Counted from the stretch's first letter, positions 16,060-24,584 are shown. The stretch is 64,000 nt of DNA from Streptomyces sp. NBC_00102 (GCF_026343115.1 NZ_JAPEMC010000001.1:2852001-2916000); one strand, 5' to 3'. The notes: a model not told the origin generated them from the sequence alone. Numbers and translations: made by a program.

Positions 16060-17697
16060 ATGGCAACTGATGACAAGCACCGCGCCACCGCCGCCGCGAT
16101 TCTTCCGCTCGTCGGTGGCGCCTCCAACGTCCGTACCGTCGCCCACTGCATGACCCGGCTCCGGCTGGGCCTGCTCGACCCGTCCCTCGTGGACGACGAG
16201 GCGCTGAAGGCGCTGCCCGCCGTGATGGGCGTGGTCGAGGACGACACGTACCAGATCGTCCTCGGCCCGGGCACCGTGGCCCGGGTCACCCCGGAGTTCG
16301 AGGCGCTGGTGGAGGAGGCGCGGGCCTCGGCGCCCGCGTCCGCCGCCCCGTCTCCCACTCCTGCTCCCGCACCCGCACCCGCACCCGCACCCGCACCCGA
16401 TTCCAGCGTCTCCGCCGTCTCCACCGCCGAGGAACTCGCCGCCCAGGGAGCCGAGTTGCGAGCGGCGCGTAAGGCCAAGAACGCCACTCCGTTCAAGCTC
16501 TTCCTGCGGAAGATCGCGAACATCTTCGTCCCGCTGATCCCCGCCCTCATCGGCTGCGGCATCATCGCCGGACTCAACGGCCTTCTGGTCAACCTGGGTT
16601 GGCTGACCGGGGTGACGCCGGCCCTCGCGGCCATCGCCTCCGGGTTCATGGCGCTGATCGCGGTGTTCGTCGGCTACAACACGGCGAAGGAGTTCGGCGG
16701 CACCCCGATCCTCGGCGGCGCGGTCGCCGCGATCATCGTGTTCCCCGGCGTCGCCAACATCGAGGCGTTCGGGCAGAAGCTCTCCCCCGGCCAGGGCGGT
16801 GTGCTCGGCGCGCTGGGCGCGGCGGTCCTCGCGGTGTACGTGGAGAAGTGGTGCCGCCGCTGGGTACCCGAGGCGCTGGACGTGCTGGTCACGCCGACGC
16901 TCACGGTGCTGATCTCCGGGCTGGTCACGATCTTCGGCCTGATGTACGTCGCCGGTGAGGTCTCCTCCGCCATCGGCACGGCCGCCGACTGGCTGCTCTC
17001 GCACGGAGGCGCGGGCGCGGGCCTGCTGCTCGGCGGGTTCTTCCTGCCGCTGGTGATGCTCGGCCTGCACCAGGCGCTGATCCCGATCCACACCACCCTG
17101 ATCGAGCAGCAGGGCTACACCGTGCTGCTGCCGATCCTCGCCATGGCGGGCGCCGGGCAGGTCGGTGCGGCGATGGCCGTGTACGTACGCCTCCCCCGCA
17201 ACGAGTCGATCCGCCGCACCATCCGCTCGGCCCTCCCCGCCGGTCTGCTGGGCGTGGGCGAACCGCTGATCTACGGCGTCTCGCTGCCGCTGGGCCGCCC
17301 GTTCGTCACGGCGTGCGTGGGCGGGGCGTTCGGCGGCGCCTTCGTCGGCCTCTTCAACCAGCTCGGCACCTCGGTCGGTTCGACCGCGATCGGCCCGTCC
17401 GGCTGGGCCCTCTTCCCGCTCCTGGACGGCAACCACGGCCTCGGCGGCACGATCGCGATCTACGCGGGCGGGCTGCTCGTCGGGTACGTCGCCGGGTTCA
17501 CCGCCACGTACTGCTTCGGCTTCAGCAAGGAGTTGCTGGCCGAGTTCAACGTCTCCCAGGAGGCGCCGGCCGCCGGTACGACCACGGTGGTGACCGGTTC
17601 GCCGGGCACCACCGCTCCCGGCTCCGCCGGCCCCGGGTCCACGGGCCCGGACTCCTCCGACCCGGGGCAACGGCCCCCCGCACCCGCGAAGGTCTGA
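16060..17697 (+). CDS. PTS transporter EIIBC, probable MurNAc permease
   Basis: 545 residues. EIIB at residues 1-90 with phosphorylation Cys30 (VAHCMTRLRL), an Ala-Pro repeat linker at about 100-125, then EIIC from about 145 with roughly ten TM helices and motifs KIANIFVPLIPALIGCGI, GVGEPLIYGVSLPLGRPF and GNHGLGGTIAIYAGG. It has no EIIA domain, so a separate EIIA(Crr) is needed, as for E. coli MurP. Position after rpiR-murQ makes MurNAc the best substrate guess; sucrose/trehalose-type glucoside permeases look similar. The AP repeat is encoded by a short CCCGCA repeat and may vary in length. Confidence 0.85.
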   Translation: MATDDKHRATAAAILPLVGGASNVRTVAHCMTRLRLGLLDPSLVDDEALKALPAVMGVVEDDTYQIVLGPGTVARVTPEFEALVEEARASAPASAAPSPTPAPAPAPAPAPAPDSSVSAVSTAEELAAQGAELRAARKAKNATPFKLFLRKIANIFVPLIPALIGCGIIAGLNGLLVNLGWLTGVTPALAAIASGFMALIAVFVGYNTAKEFGGTPILGGAVAAIIVFPGVANIEAFGQKLSPGQGGVLGALGAAVLAVYVEKWCRRWVPEALDVLVTPTLTVLISGLVTIFGLMYVAGEVSSAIGTAADWLLSHGGAGAGLLLGGFFLPLVMLGLHQALIPIHTTLIEQQGYTVLLPILAMAGAGQVGAAMAVYVRLPRNESIRRTIRSALPAGLLGVGEPLIYGVSLPLGRPFVTACVGGAFGGAFVGLFNQLGTSVGSTAIGPSGWALFPLLDGNHGLGGTIAIYAGGLLVGYVAGFTATYCFGFSKELLAEFNVSQEAPAAGTTTVVTGSPGTTAPGSAGPGSTGPDSSDPGQRPPAPAKV

Positions 17698-17723
17698 GGA
17701 CCTGCCGGGTCACCCCGCACAGC

Positions 17724-17756
17724 ACGAGCCGCCCTTCTCCACGAGGGGCGGCTCGT
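17724..17756. terminator. hairpin terminator after the PTS gene
   Basis: 11-bp stem ACGAGCCGCCC (17724-17734) with its complement at 17746-17756. It sits between the PTS gene (plus) and the DUF5707 gene (minus). Confidence 0.7.
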
Positions 17757-17781
17757 TCGTCGCGGGGCGCGTTTTCCGGGG

Positions 17782-18240
17782 TCACCCGATGGTGAAGTCG
17801 GCGGCCTCGGTCTCCAGGGTGGTGGTGCCATTTCCGGCGGTGACCAGCACGGCGATGTGCCACACCCCGCGCGGCGCTTCCTCGGCGTCCGCGCGGGTGA
17901 GGCCGACCCGGTAGGTGCAGTGCACGGTGTCCGCGCCGGAGGGCTCGCACTCCGCCGTCTCGACGGCGGCCATGTCCTTCTCGGTCAGGTGCATGTCCCT
18001 GAAGGACGCGGTGTCCGGCCAGGCCAGCACGTTCACGCGCTTCACGCCCTCGGTCGACGTGATGTCCGTGGTGAAGGTCAGCGAGCCGTCCCGGTCGCCC
18101 TCCGGGGCGGCGTAGCGGGCGGTGCTGTGCGCCAGGGTGGGCGACTGCGGCTCACCGGCGTACGCGAGGGCGAAGGCTCCGGCGCCCCCGAGGGCCACCA
18201 CTCCGGCGACCACGGACAGGGCGGCGATGCGTCGGGACAT
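17782..18240 (-). CDS. DUF5707-like secreted/membrane-anchored protein
   Basis: 152 residues. MSRRIAALSVVAGVVALGGAGAFALAYA is an N-terminal signal anchor or signal peptide. The rest is a single Ig-like beta domain (LTFTTDITSTEGVKRVNVLAWPD, then a CEPS/VHCTY pair that could be a disulfide, then GVWHIAVLVTAGNGTTTLET). It resembles the Streptomyces DUF5707 family, whose role is unknown. The ATG at 18240 is chosen because the signal sequence starts there. Confidence 0.7.
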   Translation of the reverse strand: MSRRIAALSVVAGVVALGGAGAFALAYAGEPQSPTLAHSTARYAAPEGDRDGSLTFTTDITSTEGVKRVNVLAWPDTASFRDMHLTEKDMAAVETAECEPSGADTVHCTYRVGLTRADAEEAPRGVWHIAVLVTAGNGTTTLETEAADFTIG

Positions 18241-18382
18241 GAGGGTTCTCCAAGGTCGTCTCAGCGGGACCGGCGCTCCGAACCGTGCGCCGTGGCACCG
18301 ATACTCGTCGCGCCGGACCCGCCGGACATGAGTGCCGGCACTCACCCCGGAGTGGGTAACCCTGGCCGCCCGCGTGGGGACT

Positions 18383-18859
18383 TCAGGCCACCGGCCGCCC
18401 TTCCGGCACCTCGGTCAGCCGGAGATCGACGAACGGCACGGTGTCCCCCGGCAGCAGGTACGTCTCCACCTCCACGAATCCGCGCGCCCGCGCGAAATCC
18501 AGCCCCTCCGTATTACTGCCCAGGACCACCGTCTCGACGGCCTCCGCCCCCAACTCCCGTGCCAGCGCCAGCCCGTGTGCGTACAGGGCGGTACCGAACC
18601 CTCGCCTCCGGTGCTCCGGGAGGATGCGCGCGATCACCGTGGCCACCCCCTCGGCTGCGGCCGGCGGGCGCACGGTGGAGCAGCCGACCACCTCGCCCAT
18701 CGCCCGTGCGACGAACAGCCGGTTGCGGGAACGCCGTTCGCGTACCTCCTCGGAGGTGAGGGGCGCGGTCGGGACGATCAGGTTGTGGACGTTCCGCCAC
18801 TCCTCGGCGAGGAGCTCGTCGGCCACATCGTCCAGCGGGTGGACGTGGAGTTCGCTCAT
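18383..18859 (-). CDS. GNAT family N-acetyltransferase
   Basis: 158 residues with the GNAT acetyl-CoA motif ILPEHRRRGFGTALYAHGLALARELGA (motif A, R/Q-x-x-G-x-G/A) and a C-terminal LDFARARGFVEVETY. The substrate is unknown. The ATG at 18859 starts MSELHVHPLDD; a further in-frame ATG at 18895 has no better support. Minus strand, monocistronic. Confidence 0.82.
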   Translation of the reverse strand: MSELHVHPLDDVADELLAEEWRNVHNLIVPTAPLTSEEVRERRSRNRLFVARAMGEVVGCSTVRPPAAAEGVATVIARILPEHRRRGFGTALYAHGLALARELGAEAVETVVLGSNTEGLDFARARGFVEVETYLLPGDTVPFVDLRLTEVPEGRPVA

Positions 18860-18999
18860 GACGGCATGAGAACCGTGCGGGGGACGGGGCGTCAACGGAA
18901 TTGCCGGTCATCAGCGGCCCGGGGGACGACGCCGCCCGCGCCCGTCCGGGCGTCACAGGGGGCGAAGGGTCCACCTGGACGCCCGGCGGCGCTCCCGCG

Positions 19000-19779
19000 T
19001 CAGCCCCGCACGTGCAGCCCGAATCCACGGCGCCCCTCGGGCTCCAGGCCCTCCTTCAGCTGCAGCGAGGGGATGGCGTAGTCGCCGAAGTTCTGCGGCC
19101 GGAACGCGATCGGCTCGGTCGACTCCAGGGTGAGCAGGCGCTGTTGCCACGCCTTGGCGACGTCCGGGTACTCCTCGTCGGTCATCCGGTCGGTGCCGTA
19201 CAGCACGAAAGGCGGCAGCACTTCCAGGCCGGGGTAGTAGAGGATGCCGTGGTGGATCGGGAAGAGCAGATCGTCGATGGGGCCGTTGATCCCCCGGGCG
19301 GTGTAGTGCGACTCCGGGCCGCCGGCGGTCACCGACAGCAGGGCTCTGCGGCCGGCGAGGGTCCCTTCTCCGAAGCGGTCGCCGTAGTGGGTGTCGCTGT
19401 GCTCTCCGACGCCGTAGGCGAAGTGGAAGGTGAACACCCGGTCCACCCAGCCCTTGAGGATCGCGGGCATCGAGTACCACCACAGCGGGAACTGGAAGAT
19501 GACCGTGTCGGCCCACAGCAGCTTCTCCTGTTCGGCGCGTACGTCCGGGGTGAGCGTCCCGGCGTCGAAGGAACGGCCCGAGTCCCGCGCGACCCGCAAG
19601 GGGGTGGAGGCGTGCGGGCCGTAGTCCGCGGCGTCCACCACGGCCTTCCAGCCCATCGCGTACAGGTCGCTCACCCGCACGTCGTGCCCGGCGCCCTCCA
19701 GGGTGGACACGGCGAGGTCCTTCAGTGAGCCGTTGAGCGACTCCGGTTCCGGATGGGCGTGGACGATCAGCGTCTTCAC
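19000..19779 (-). CDS. NAD(P)H dehydrogenase (quinone)/MdaB-like flavodoxin-fold oxidoreductase
   Basis: 259 residues, starting VKTLIVHAHPEPESLNGSLKD, the FMN/FAD-binding start of the KefF/MdaB/NQO family. FQFPLWWYSMPAILKGWVDRVF is the family's quinone-site motif, and LLSVTAGGPESHY follows. The GTG at 19779 has AAGGAG upstream. Divergent from an XRE regulator gene, a common pairing in which the regulator controls the reductase in response to quinone or electrophile stress. The C-terminal 35 residues extend beyond the usual fold. Confidence 0.85.
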   Translation of the reverse strand: MKTLIVHAHPEPESLNGSLKDLAVSTLEGAGHDVRVSDLYAMGWKAVVDAADYGPHASTPLRVARDSGRSFDAGTLTPDVRAEQEKLLWADTVIFQFPLWWYSMPAILKGWVDRVFTFHFAYGVGEHSDTHYGDRFGEGTLAGRRALLSVTAGGPESHYTARGINGPIDDLLFPIHHGILYYPGLEVLPPFVLYGTDRMTDEEYPDVAKAWQQRLLTLESTEPIAFRPQNFGDYAIPSLQLKEGLEPEGRRGFGLHVRG

Positions 19780-19918
19780 GGGAACTCCTTCGGTGGGATG
19801 CCCCGAATACTGGGCGCTGCGGGACCCGGTGTTCAGGGGCGCCGCTTCCGTCGGTCCGGACTTCCTGGTATCGGCAGGACCACCCTCCCCGGGGTGCGCC
19901 GGGACCATACTGGGAGCC

Positions 19919-20788
19919 ATGGACGATCTCGCGGGTTTCCTCAGGACGCGGCGTTCCCGGGTCGACCCGTCGTCGGTCGGTATCCGCGTGGACAGCCGTC
20001 GCCGGGTGGCGGGGCTCCGCCGCGAAGAGGTCGCGCACCTGTCCGGGGTCAGCGTCGACTACTACGTACGGCTGGAGCAGGGGCGGGCGACGCAACCCTC
20101 CGACCAGGTGCTCGACGCGCTGGCCCGCGTGCTCGGCCTGGACGGGACCGAACGCGGACACCTCTCCCGGCTCGCCTGTCAGCGCCGGCGCGCGAAGGCG
20201 CCGGGCGGCCGCATCCGGCCCGAACTCTTGCGCGTCCTCGAACTGGTCGTCGACGCCCCCGCGTTGATCATGAACCACCGGATGGACGTACTCGCCGGGA
20301 ACCGGCTCGCCGGACTCCTCTTCGGCCGGCCGCTGCCCGGCCTGAACACCGCGCGCCATCTGTTCCTGGAGGAGGTGGAGCGCGGCCTCTACGCGGACTG
20401 GGACACGTGCACCCTGGACGTGGTCGGACATCTGCGCCTGGCGGCCGGGCAGTACCCCGAAGACCCCCGCCTGGCCTCGCTCATCGGCGAGTTGGCCATG
20501 GGAAGCGACCGGTTCCGCCGTCTCTGGGCCCGCGCGGACGTGCGTGCCCGCACCCACGGGAACAAGCCGTACCGGCATCCGCTGGTCGGCCTGCTCGAAC
20601 TGCACCAGGAGAACTTCGCCCTGCCCGACGAGTCGGGCATGGAGCTGGTGGTCCTCTCCGCGGCCCCCGGCACCCCCGCCGAGGACGGCCTGCGCCTGCT
20701 CTCGGGCCTGAGCGCGGACAGCGGTGCGGCGGCGATCGCCTCGGAGGTCGTCCCGGGCCGTTCCGCGATTCCTGGTGGATCGGTGTGA
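19919..20788 (+). CDS. XRE family regulator with MmyB-type ligand domain
   Basis: 289 residues. N-terminal HTH_31 (about 8-80): RRSRVDPSSVGIRVDSRRRVAGLRREEVAHLSGVSVDYYVRLEQGR. This is followed by the MmyB-like ligand-binding domain with the diagnostic MNHRMDVLAGNRLAGLLF and DEHPLVGLLELHQENF-like segments. The family is named after the methylenomycin regulator MmyB, and some members bind fatty acids. It is divergent from the quinone-reductase gene, which is its likely target. The ATG at 19919 fits the family start. Confidence 0.87.
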   Translation: MDDLAGFLRTRRSRVDPSSVGIRVDSRRRVAGLRREEVAHLSGVSVDYYVRLEQGRATQPSDQVLDALARVLGLDGTERGHLSRLACQRRRAKAPGGRIRPELLRVLELVVDAPALIMNHRMDVLAGNRLAGLLFGRPLPGLNTARHLFLEEVERGLYADWDTCTLDVVGHLRLAAGQYPEDPRLASLIGELAMGSDRFRRLWARADVRARTHGNKPYRHPLVGLLELHQENFALPDESGMELVVLSAAPGTPAEDGLRLLSGLSADSGAAAIASEVVPGRSAIPGGSV

Positions 20789-20833
20789 AGGCCGGGTTCG
20801 CGGGCACGCGAACCCATGAGCGCATCTCGCCGG

Positions 20834-20945
20834 CCGTACGCATCGCGGTACGCACCGCCGTACGTACGCATCGCGAAGCGGTACGCACCGCCGTACGCAT
20901 CGCACCGCCGTACGCATCGCACCGCGGCTCGCATCGCGGTCCGCA
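20834..20945. repeat. GTACGCATCGC/ACCGCC short-repeat cluster
   Basis: About 110 bases of interleaved copies of CGTACGCATCGC and GGTACGCACCGCC fill the gap between the XRE gene and the PRC-barrel gene. It lies about 50 bases before the latter's ribosome site and could affect its leader; no coding frame is supported. Confidence 0.75.
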
Positions 20946-20994
20946 CAGCCGGGCGGGGAGCGCGACCGAAGGACCGCCGAGGAAGGAGCGACCC

Positions 20995-21348
20995 ATGAGC
21001 ACCGACCCGTGGGGTTACCACCCTGCCAGCGGCCACATCTCCGGAATCGACCTGACCGGATTCGCGGTCGAAGCCGTCGACGGGCACGTCGGCAAGGTCG
21101 ACAGTCACTCCGAAGAGGTGGGTTCCGCCCACCTCCTGGTGGACACCGGGGTGTGGATCTTCGGGCGGGAGGTCCTGTTGCCCGCAGGCACGGTCTCCCG
21201 GATCGACACGGAGAAACGTGAGGTCCACGTGGACCTCACGAAGGAACAGATCAAGGAGGCGCCGGAGTTCGAACGGCCGACGCACTCGGGCCACCCGGCC
21301 TACTACACGGACCTGGCCGCCTACTACGGGATGCACCGTCTGATCTGA
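20995..21348 (+). CDS. PRC-barrel domain protein
   Basis: 117 residues. After a short N-terminus (MSTDPWGYHPASGHIS), the PRC-barrel strand pattern appears: DLTGFAVEAVDGHVGKVDSHS, HLLVDTGVWIFGREVLLPAGTVSRID and KREVHVDLTKEQIKEAPEF. Small stand-alone PRC-barrel proteins are common in Streptomyces and often stress-related, with unknown partners. GGAAGGAG precedes the ATG. Confidence 0.85.
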   Translation: MSTDPWGYHPASGHISGIDLTGFAVEAVDGHVGKVDSHSEEVGSAHLLVDTGVWIFGREVLLPAGTVSRIDTEKREVHVDLTKEQIKEAPEFERPTHSGHPAYYTDLAAYYGMHRLI

Positions 21349-21365
21349 GTCCTCGCGTCACCACG

Positions 21366-21415
21366 CACGTCGCACAGAGCGGGGCGGGCCCGAAGAGGGT
21401 TCGCCCCGCGACGTG
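21366..21415. terminator. bulged hairpin terminator after the PRC-barrel gene
   Basis: An outer 8-bp stem (21366-21373 with 21408-21415) and an inner 6-bp stem (GGGGCG 21381-21386 with CGCCCC 21402-21407), separated by a 7-base bulge on the left strand. Confidence 0.5.
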
Positions 21416-21556
21416 TGCCCGGACGGCATGCGCCCGGACCCGTTGGGCCGCGGCGACACTGAGTGCTGCCCCCGGATGTTTCCCGACTGTTCTTCCTCCG
21501 CCCGCCTGGCCTGGCTACTCTCCCCCCGCCCGGTCCTGCACAGGAGAGGTACGTCC

Positions 21557-23137
21557 ATGAGCGCCTCGGTCCACCCCACCTCACCGCGATCCCGGGCCGT
21601 CCCGTCACCGAGCCGGCGGCAGCAGGACCGCAGCCGGGGCGGGGGCCTGCCCGGCAACTCGGCGCAGCGCGCTCTCCTCTCGATCCAGTCCAGCGCCGGC
21701 AACCGGGCCGCGACCGTGATGGTGCAGCGCGCCAGGCAAGAGGCCGGGGAGCGCCCCGAGAAGGCGCCGGCGCAGGCCAACACCTCCTCCAGATCGCAGA
21801 GATACCGGGCCCGGATCGCCGCGGGCCTCGACAAACTCAAGAAGAACTTCGAGTTCATCGACACCTTCGTCAAGGGCATCCAGACCCCCACCAACGCGGG
21901 CTTCGCCCAGCACGCCTCTGCCACGGCCGACGAGACTCTCAAGCACTCCGCCGCCGGCTCCGGCGCCGGCGGCTCCGGGGTGGGCGTCGCCTCGGAATTC
22001 TTCGGCGCGGTGACCAATGGCAAGGAGGGGCGCAAGGCCTGGCAGAGCATGGCGAAAAACACGGAGGGCGCCGCCCATCACACGGCGAAGAAGAAGTTCG
22101 TCTCCAAGACGTCCGACGCCGTCGTCAGCGCAGGCAGTGCCCTCAACAACGTCCTGGCCTTCACCAAGGAGCTGACCAAGGCCGAGAAGTTGGCAGCCGC
22201 CGCGAATGCTTCCGAGGCGAGCGGGATCAGCGCCAGCATCACTGGCGGAGCGAAGGGAGGACGCGCCGCAATCCGTTCCGCGACGACGCTCCGCAAATAT
22301 CGCGCTCTGGGCGCACTGGAGAAGCCCGACCGTGTCGACGACGAGGACCTGACCCGGCTGAAGCAGGCGCAGTACGACGCCGAACTGGCCCTGGCCAGGG
22401 CGTACGTCGAACTGGATTCGCTCTGGCAAGGCGACAACGAGGACGGTCTGGCGGAAGTACCCGCCGCCATCGACAGCGCGTTGTCGGCCATGGGCGGCGC
22501 CCGTGACGCCGCCGACCAGTTCCAGCAGGCCGAAGACAAGAACACGATGAACACGGTGCTCACGTACGCGCGCGACAAGCAGAAGAACAAGATGGGCAAG
22601 CAGGTCGTCACGGCCGTGGGTGAGTCCGCCAAGGCCGCGGGCGGCATCGTGACGGCGGTCGCCGCCACCGCGGGAGCGGCCGGGCTCGCGAGCAATCCGG
22701 TCGGCTGGGGCATCGCCGCGACTGCCGCGGGTCTCATCTTCGGCGTCGCCGCCTACAAGGGAGTACGCGCGGGCACGAAGCGCTATGACGGGGCCCGCCA
22801 CCCCGAACGCTGGGCCGAGGACGGGGAAACGTCCAAGGCGGCCGCCTCCCGCGAGGAGGCGCTGAAGGAGTCCCTGAAGTTCTGGAAGAAGGTGAGCAAC
22901 GGCGAACGCCAGGCGATGGCGCGCAAGCTCTACGCCTTGGCCGCAGGCCCGGACATCGAGGGCAGCAGCCACACGACGACGGAGATGCGGGACTCGGCCA
23001 GATCGCTCCTCATCGTCCTCAAGGCAGGCCCCACCCAGCAGAAACTGGACCCCGAGGCGTGGGCGGTGTCCCTCAACGACCCCGGGAAGAGCGCGGCCTG
23101 GGTCAAGGAGATCGCGGAACAGCTGTCCTCGGCTTGA
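21557..23137 (+). CDS. large protein with AGN-type N-terminal motif, candidate contractile-injection-system cargo
   Basis: 526 residues, no signal peptide. The N-terminus is disordered and Ser/Arg-rich. Residues 39-58 (ALLSIQSSAGNRAATVMVQR) match the LQrxAGNxAVxxLxQR motif that I associate with DUF4157-type proteins and eCIS cargo of actinomycetes. The rest is helical, Lys/Ala-rich (about 75-355), then a Gly/Ala-rich hydrophobic pair of helices (about 358-402, with ASNPVGWGIAATAAGL between them) that could insert in membranes, then a charged C-terminal domain. No enzymatic motif and no DUF4157 HExxH are visible. AGGAGAGGT precedes the ATG. It stands alone, with no immunity or tube/sheath gene nearby. 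The cargo idea is inference. Confidence 0.55.
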   Translation: MSASVHPTSPRSRAVPSPSRRQQDRSRGGGLPGNSAQRALLSIQSSAGNRAATVMVQRARQEAGERPEKAPAQANTSSRSQRYRARIAAGLDKLKKNFEFIDTFVKGIQTPTNAGFAQHASATADETLKHSAAGSGAGGSGVGVASEFFGAVTNGKEGRKAWQSMAKNTEGAAHHTAKKKFVSKTSDAVVSAGSALNNVLAFTKELTKAEKLAAAANASEASGISASITGGAKGGRAAIRSATTLRKYRALGALEKPDRVDDEDLTRLKQAQYDAELALARAYVELDSLWQGDNEDGLAEVPAAIDSALSAMGGARDAADQFQQAEDKNTMNTVLTYARDKQKNKMGKQVVTAVGESAKAAGGIVTAVAATAGAAGLASNPVGWGIAATAAGLIFGVAAYKGVRAGTKRYDGARHPERWAEDGETSKAAASREEALKESLKFWKKVSNGERQAMARKLYALAAGPDIEGSSHTTTEMRDSARSLLIVLKAGPTQQKLDPEAWAVSLNDPGKSAAWVKEIAEQLSSA

Positions 23138-23293
23138 CCACCGGCCGAGGCCGGCTCCGGGCGGAGTCGCGCGCTCCCCGCTCCGGTGGGGAGTGAGCCC
23201 TCCGGGGCGGGTATCGAAAGCGCTGTCCGCCATGCTCATCGATGGCTGGACATGCGAGCCGTGGGAGGCCGCGCGCCACCTCTCCCGACACAG

Positions 23294-23311
23294 AGTTGAA
23301 CACGTTCAACT
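23294..23311. promoter_or_regulatory. 18-bp palindromic operator
   Basis: AGTTGAAC-AC-GTTCAACT: perfect 8-base arms around 2 bases, 73 bases before the lipoprotein start. This is the size and symmetry of a TetR/MarR-type operator, but no such regulator is adjacent. It is the most AT-rich spot in the area. Confidence 0.55.
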
Positions 23312-23383
23312 TATCTGACAAGGTAACTTCCCGCAGCCCATTCCTGTCAGCTGACCGATGAGGGCTGGGGGCGGGAGGGCCTG

Positions 23384-23902
23384 ATGGCGGGTGGAAGCAG
23401 GCTGCGTGCGTGGGTGGCAGCCCTCGGTGTCCTGATGGTGGTTCTGGCTGCTCTGACGGCGTGCGCAGGCCCCTATCAGTACTACGAGGGAACGGGGCTT
23501 CACGACGCCACAGCGGCCGAAGTAGCTGGGAGCTGGGAGAACGAAGGGGAGGACGAGGGGACCCGTGTGGTGCTTCGTGAAGACGGAACGGCCCTTCTCG
23601 ACAATCTCGGCGGACAGGACTTCGACTTCGAAGACGGCTGGCGCCTCTCCGGTACCGGAACCTGGCGACTGACCGACGACGACGGCGGGCAGGTCGTCCG
23701 ACTCACGCTGACGGCGCGAACCCGAGCCGAGAAGCGCTCTCCCGCACCGGTGACTGCCCCCTCGGCTACGGAACCCCCGCCGACCTACTCGTGGTCCTTC
23801 TACGTGGACCGCGATCCGCACGACGGGCTGGTGCTGTTCTTCATGTACGGCGACCCCGACATCGGGAACAAGTACGTGATGACGCGCGAGACGGCGTCAT
23901 AG
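23384..23902 (+). CDS. putative lipoprotein
   Basis: 172 residues. MAGGSRLRAWVAALGVLMVVLAALTACAG is a lipoprotein signal peptide with lipobox LTAC, lipidated Cys27. The mature part has a beta-rich pattern (AAEVAGSWENE, GTRVVLREDGTALLDNLGG, GTGTWRLTDDDGGQVVRLTL) like calycin-type small outer-face lipoproteins, then a Pro-rich stretch and SFYVDRDPHDGLVLFFMYGDPDIGNKYVMTR. Similar Streptomyces proteins are uncharacterised. GGGAGG precedes the ATG. Confidence 0.75.
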   Translation: MAGGSRLRAWVAALGVLMVVLAALTACAGPYQYYEGTGLHDATAAEVAGSWENEGEDEGTRVVLREDGTALLDNLGGQDFDFEDGWRLSGTGTWRLTDDDGGQVVRLTLTARTRAEKRSPAPVTAPSATEPPPTYSWSFYVDRDPHDGLVLFFMYGDPDIGNKYVMTRETAS

Positions 23903-24076
23903 CTCGTAGCGATCCGGTTGAAGCTGGGGGAAGTTCGGTTCGGGGGTGCCCCACCCCGCGAGCCCGGCCAGCGGGGCCCCCTCCGCACGAGTCCGTCGCC
24001 CCGGTCGCCCGGTCACGTGTGGTGACGGGCGCCCGGTGACGAGGCCGGCGGCGCGCGGCCGCCGCCGGGCGGGCCC

Positions 24077-24313
24077 TCAACGGGGCAACTGCCCCTCCCT
24101 GTTGATCTCCGTCACCCGCGCGCGGAGCACCACTCCGGGCGGTGCCGGCTGCACCGCTTCGGGCGGACAGTCCCACTCCAGACCGCCACCGGGCGGACGC
24201 AGCTGAATGTTCGGGCCCACCCGGCCCATCACCCGCCCCACCTTGCCCGTCCGGACGTCGACCGCGAACGATCCACGCTCCGGCACACACGGCTCAACCC
24301 TTTCGACCGACAT
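24077..24313 (-). CDS. small conserved hypothetical next to XRE/DUF397 locus
   Basis: 78 residues (MSVERVEPCVPERGSFAVDVRTGKVGRVMGRVG ... EWDCPPEAVQPA). Soluble and beta-rich. It overlaps the preceding minus-strand gene by 20 bases. From memory, this two-gene pair commonly sits divergent from XRE/DUF397 genes in Streptomyces, suggesting membership of the same regulatory cassette. No function is known. Confidence 0.65.
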   Translation of the reverse strand: MSVERVEPCVPERGSFAVDVRTGKVGRVMGRVGPNIQLRPPGGGLEWDCPPEAVQPAPPGVVLRARVTEINREGQLPR

Positions 24314-24584
24314 GTTCCACGCCCTCCTTCACCTGGGCGTTCTCCCCGTCGATCTCCCTCTTCATGCGTTCCAGCGCCTCACTCAGCCGCAGCGCCGTCT
24401 CCACGGTGCACCGACCGAGATCCACGAGCGGCGCCGTGGCGTCGCCGGCGCACGACACCAGGTCGATCCGCAGCGACGGCAGTGTGGCCCCCACCCCCGC
24501 CAGCCCGGTTTTCAAACGCGCCACGACCTCCTCCGCCACCCGCATGTTCCCCTCGGCCGCCCTGCGCCGCTCGGTCACCTTCAT
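24294..24584 (-). CDS. small coiled-coil-like hypothetical next to XRE/DUF397 locus
   Basis: 96 residues: MKVTERRRAAEGNMRVAEEVVARLKTGLAGVGATLPSLRIDLVSCAGDATAPLVDLGRCTVETALRLSEALERMKRE. It is helical at both ends with a central Cys-containing strand region. GGAAGGAA lies upstream of the ATG at 24584. It is divergent from the frameshifted XRE gene (24699) and overlaps the 78-residue gene. Confidence 0.65.
   Translation of the reverse strand: MKVTERRRAAEGNMRVAEEVVARLKTGLAGVGATLPSLRIDLVSCAGDATAPLVDLGRCTVETALRLSEALERMKREIDGENAQVKEGVEHVGRKG

Noticed and set aside
18953..20917. 654-residue minus-strand frame spanning the quinone reductase and XRE genes
   Set aside because: It overlaps two recognisable genes in other frames and begins in the short-repeat cluster.
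20834..20945. Short-repeat cluster considered as a CRISPR array
   Set aside because: Repeat units are 11-13 bp and contiguous without unique spacers.
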